Shown piece after piece: positions 60,901 to 64,000 of a stretch of 64,000 bases of DNA. Within the stretch, counting starts at the first letter, position 1, and the number at the start of each line of letters is the position of its first letter. The stretch spans positions 248,001 to 312,000 of the forward strand of contig JAJFZO010000272.1 of the NCBI GenBank assembly GCA_021397835.1, read 5' to 3'. The DNA is from Moringa oleifera. Its lineage: Eukaryota; Streptophyta; Magnoliopsida; Brassicales; Moringaceae. Below the pieces are notes generated by a model. That model did no database searches and was not told the origin of the DNA. It saw only the letters and a list, made by a program, of their open reading frames with translations. Both the position numbers and the translations under genes were made by a program.

Positions 60901-63900
60901 CTCACATAAATGATAGGGTTGTCCCTAGGTTCCCTTAGTGTCGGTGTTGGCGTCTACCAACACCAGTGACTACCCCGCAGTAGTAGCAAGGCAGCCGTTG
61001 GGTCCCCTTCAAGTTGGCACGAGGGTCTACTAGCACCAACGACTTCTTCACAATAGTCATTGGGTTCTCCCAATGCCAACCATTAGTATAAGGGCTTCGT
61101 TAAGCTCCTTTGGTGCTTGCCCTCGGGTCTGCCTATGCCAGCGATAATTGTTAGGCCATTATTGGAGGAACCTAGTGCAGATCTCTGCCGACACCAGCAG
61201 CTATCATTGGGTCATTGTACAGCTTACCTAGTGGTTGCGCTGGCCTCTATCAATGCCGATAACCACACCAACATCAGTCGTTAGGCTCTTATAATACTAG
61301 CAACATCATGCAGTCATTGTTAGTGTCCCCCGGTGCTGGCACTAGTGTCTATCGACATGAGTAACTACTTACAGAAATAGCCGAAAAGTCCCTTGATTTA
61401 CCTCATGCTGACATCGGTGTTTGCCAACACAAACAACTGCTCTGCAATAGTAGCTGAGTAGTTGTTGGTTCCCTCAAAACTAGAGTGAGCATCAGCCAGC
61501 ACTAACAACTTTCTTGCAATAGTTGTTGGGCTTCCCCAATACCAGCAACAGTCATGCGATCATCGTTAGTCTCCCTTGATGGTGGCACTAGCGTCTATTG
61601 ACTCCAGTAACTGCTCAGAGCAATAACATGGAAGTCTTTTAGTTCACTTAGTGCTGGCTTCGACGCGTGCCAACACCAATAACTACCCTGCAATAGTAGT
61701 GGGAGAATCGTTAGGTTCCTTAGTGCTAGCACTAGCATTTACCACATCGATGACAGCCTTAAAGTAGTCATTGGGCTCTACCAACGTGAGCGATTATCAT
61801 TGGGTCATCGCTAGGTTACCTCAGTCCTTGTATGAGCATCTATCGATGCTAACAACTACCCCGCAATAATGGTTAGACAGTCCTTAGGTTCCTTTTATGC
61901 TAGTGTCATTATCTGCCAATGCTAATAACTATCCCGCAACAATAACTCCGCAGTTGCTGGGTTCCTTCAAAGTAGGCACAAATGTCTACCAGCATTAGCG
62001 ACGTCCGTGCATAAGTTTTTGGGTTCTCCTAAAGGCTAATACTATTGCTAAGTTGTCATTTGACTCTTTCTATGGTAGTCTTCATGTTTACTAGTGCCAG
62101 CTACTGCCACTAGAATAACGCTAGGAAAACCCAATGCTAATGTCTACCAAGGCCCGCGAGTGTCACTAGGTCATTACTGAGTTGCTCTAGTATTGATGTT
62201 GCGATCTACTAGCATGTGTGGTTACACTACAATAGTTGTTTCCTAAATCTAGTGACTATCAAAGGGTTGTCGTACGGCTCCTCTGGTGCCAGCACTGGCG
62301 TTTCCCAATGTCGTTTTCTACCAACACTTATAACTACCTGGCAACAAAAGCTGGGCAGTAATTGGGCTATTGTCTTTATTGCTGCCGCATTTACGTACGC
62401 TAGTGATAACTTAGCTATAGTCGTTAGGCTCCCCCAACATCAGCTACAGTCATGGGGTGATCGTTAGGCTTCCCTGGAGCAAGTACTAGCGTTTATAGGC
62501 ACCGATAACTGCCTTGTAGAAATGACAGGGCTATACCTAGGTTTTCCTAGTGTCGGCTCTGGTGTCTGCCAACACCAGTAACTACCCCGTAGTAGTAGCG
62601 AGGCAACCGTTGGGTCCCCAAAAAGTTGGCACGAGGGTCTATTAGCACTAGCGACAATTATTAGGCCATCGTTGGGGGAACCCAACCAAGATCTCTATCA
62701 ACACGAAGAGCTGTCGTTAGGTCATTGCATAACGCCCCCAATGCTGGTGCTGGCGTCTAATGGTGCTAACCACTACCCCAACATCAGTCGTTGGGCTCTT
62801 TCAACTCGAGCACCTATCATGTAGTCATCGCTAGTGTCCTTTGGTGCTAGCACTTGCGTCTATTGACATGTGCAACTGCATGCAAAAATAGTTGAAAAGT
62901 CTACTAGTTCATCTCATGCTGACATCGGTGTCTGCCAACACCAATAACTACATTGTAGTAATGGCTGAGTAATTGTTGGTTCCCCTAAAGCTAGAGCGAG
63001 CATGTGCCAGCACTAACAACTTTCTTGTAGTAGTTGTTGGCCTTTCTCAATACAAGCAATAATTATGCGGTCCTTGTTAGTCTTCCCCGAATGCTCGCAT
63101 TACCGTCTCTCGACACCTGCAACCACTTGTAACAATAGCCGGGAAGAATTTTGGTTTACTTAATGCTGGTGTTGACGTGTGTAAACATCAATAACTAACC
63201 CATAATAGTAGTTAGGCAATCGTTGGGTTCCTTAAAAACAAGCACGAGCATTTGCGTGCCCTAATGACTTTCTAACAGTCGTCGTTAAGCTCTCCTAACG
63301 CCAATAACGACTACCATTGGGCAATCATTGGGGCAACTAAGTGTAGATGTTTTAAAGCTTTATTAACTATCATTGGGACCTCACTGAGTTTCGTTTGTGC
63401 TAGCACTAGCATCTATGAGCCTCAACGAGTGCCCAAGAGCAGTAAAAGGGCTGTCCCTAGGTTCCCCTAGTGTTGCTGGTGTTTGCCAACACTAGTAACT
63501 ACCCTATAGTAGTAGGTAGGCAACCATTGGGTCCCTTCATAGTTGGCATGAGGGTCTATTAGCACTAGCAACTTCTTCACAATAGTCATTGGGCTCTCCC
63601 AAAGCCAACCACTGCTACTAGGGCATCGTTAAACTTATCTAGTGCTTGCCCTTACGTTTACCTATGTGAGCGACAACCGTTAGGCCATCGTTTGCGGAAC
63701 CTAACCCATATCTCTAGCAACCCTAGCAGCTATCGCTTGGTCAATACATAGCTCCCATAATGCTTATGCTGGCCTCTACCAGTGCTAACGACTACCCCAA
63801 CATCAATCATTGGGCTCTTTCAACACGAGTAACTGTCATGCAGTAATCGCTAGTCTCCCTCTGTGCTATCAGTGGCATCTATCGATGTGAGCAACTACAT

Positions 63901-64000
63901 GCAAAAAATGTTGAAAAGTCTCTTAGTTCACTTCGTGCTGACATCGGAGTCTACTAACACCAACAACTACCTCACAGCAGTACCCGAGCAGTCGTTGGTT

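Larger units (their letters stand above)
37741..64000. repeat. Tandem satellite array, block D (rearranged units)
   Basis: Same satellite, but landmark spacing is irregular: near 39458, 42235, 44302, 46480, 47838, 49416, 51847, 53617, 54639, 57813, 59526, 61028, 62640 and 63557 (917 to 3174 bp apart). Reading block order explains this. There are deletions near 37741, 40195, 40525, 45925, 46940, 49044, 53910, 56305, 58738, 60443, 60547, 61720, 62655 and 63445. There are partial duplications ending near 42648 and 45540, and a join near 50510 that returns from the fourth module to the end of the second. Sequence divergence between blocks is like that of the regular part. The array runs off the window end. 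No gene is supported. Confidence 0.93.

Noticed and set aside
1..64000. CRISPR array or other short regularly spaced repeat system
   Set aside because: Repeats are long, contiguous, diverged and without unique spacers; the relics are eukaryotic transposons.
1..64000. rDNA intergenic spacer or 5S arrays
   Set aside because: No rRNA coding segment or recognisable rRNA promoter appears in any of the units.
1..64000. Telomeric repeats, suggested by frequent TTGGG/CCCAA
   Set aside because: The plant telomere motif TTTAGGG is not tandem here; the pentamers sit singly at module openings.

Overview
The window is plant repetitive DNA, almost certainly nuclear heterochromatin of a flowering plant. 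The plant assignment rests on transposon relics: a CACTA (En/Spm) element with decayed TNP2-type transposase and accessory-protein exons, a second small CACTA element with a 3-bp target-site duplication, and a solo LTR. I see no host gene, rRNA, tRNA or CRISPR array. Species cannot be named from the sequence.

About 54 of the 64 kb is one tandem repeat array entered at base 1 and still running at base 64000. Its unit is about 1.75 kb, with at least 31 landmark-bearing copies plus truncated ones. The unit is itself built of five diverged paralogous modules (about 470, 245, 410, 470 and 190 bp in a reference copy), and each module is a chain of about 40-75 bp blocks in conserved order. The array is therefore hierarchical: short block, module, 1.75-kb unit, and locally a three-unit higher-order repeat (offset about 5.34 kb). 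Copies are strongly diverged, mostly by what look like C-to-T and G-to-A changes, which suggests an old, methylated array.

Layout: 1-11458 regular satellite; 11459-12645 non-autonomous CACTA element with flanking GTG duplications; 12646-20233 regular satellite, most of it a distinct local subfamily; 20234-28095 decayed larger CACTA element on the minus strand (TNP2-like transposase relic upstream, accessory-protein exon relics downstream, a 143-bp AT-rich minisatellite in its 5' part); 28096-28534 solo LTR on the minus strand flanked by CTAGTG; 28535 to about 37740 regular satellite; about 37740-64000 the same satellite heavily rearranged by deletions and partial duplications, many of them joining equivalent blocks of different modules, as expected from unequal crossing-over.

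Nothing in the window works together as an operon or pathway. The short reading frames scattered through the satellite are by-products of a repeat with few stop codons on either strand. The most interesting material is the nested architecture and rearrangement history of the satellite and the order of the transposon insertions in it.
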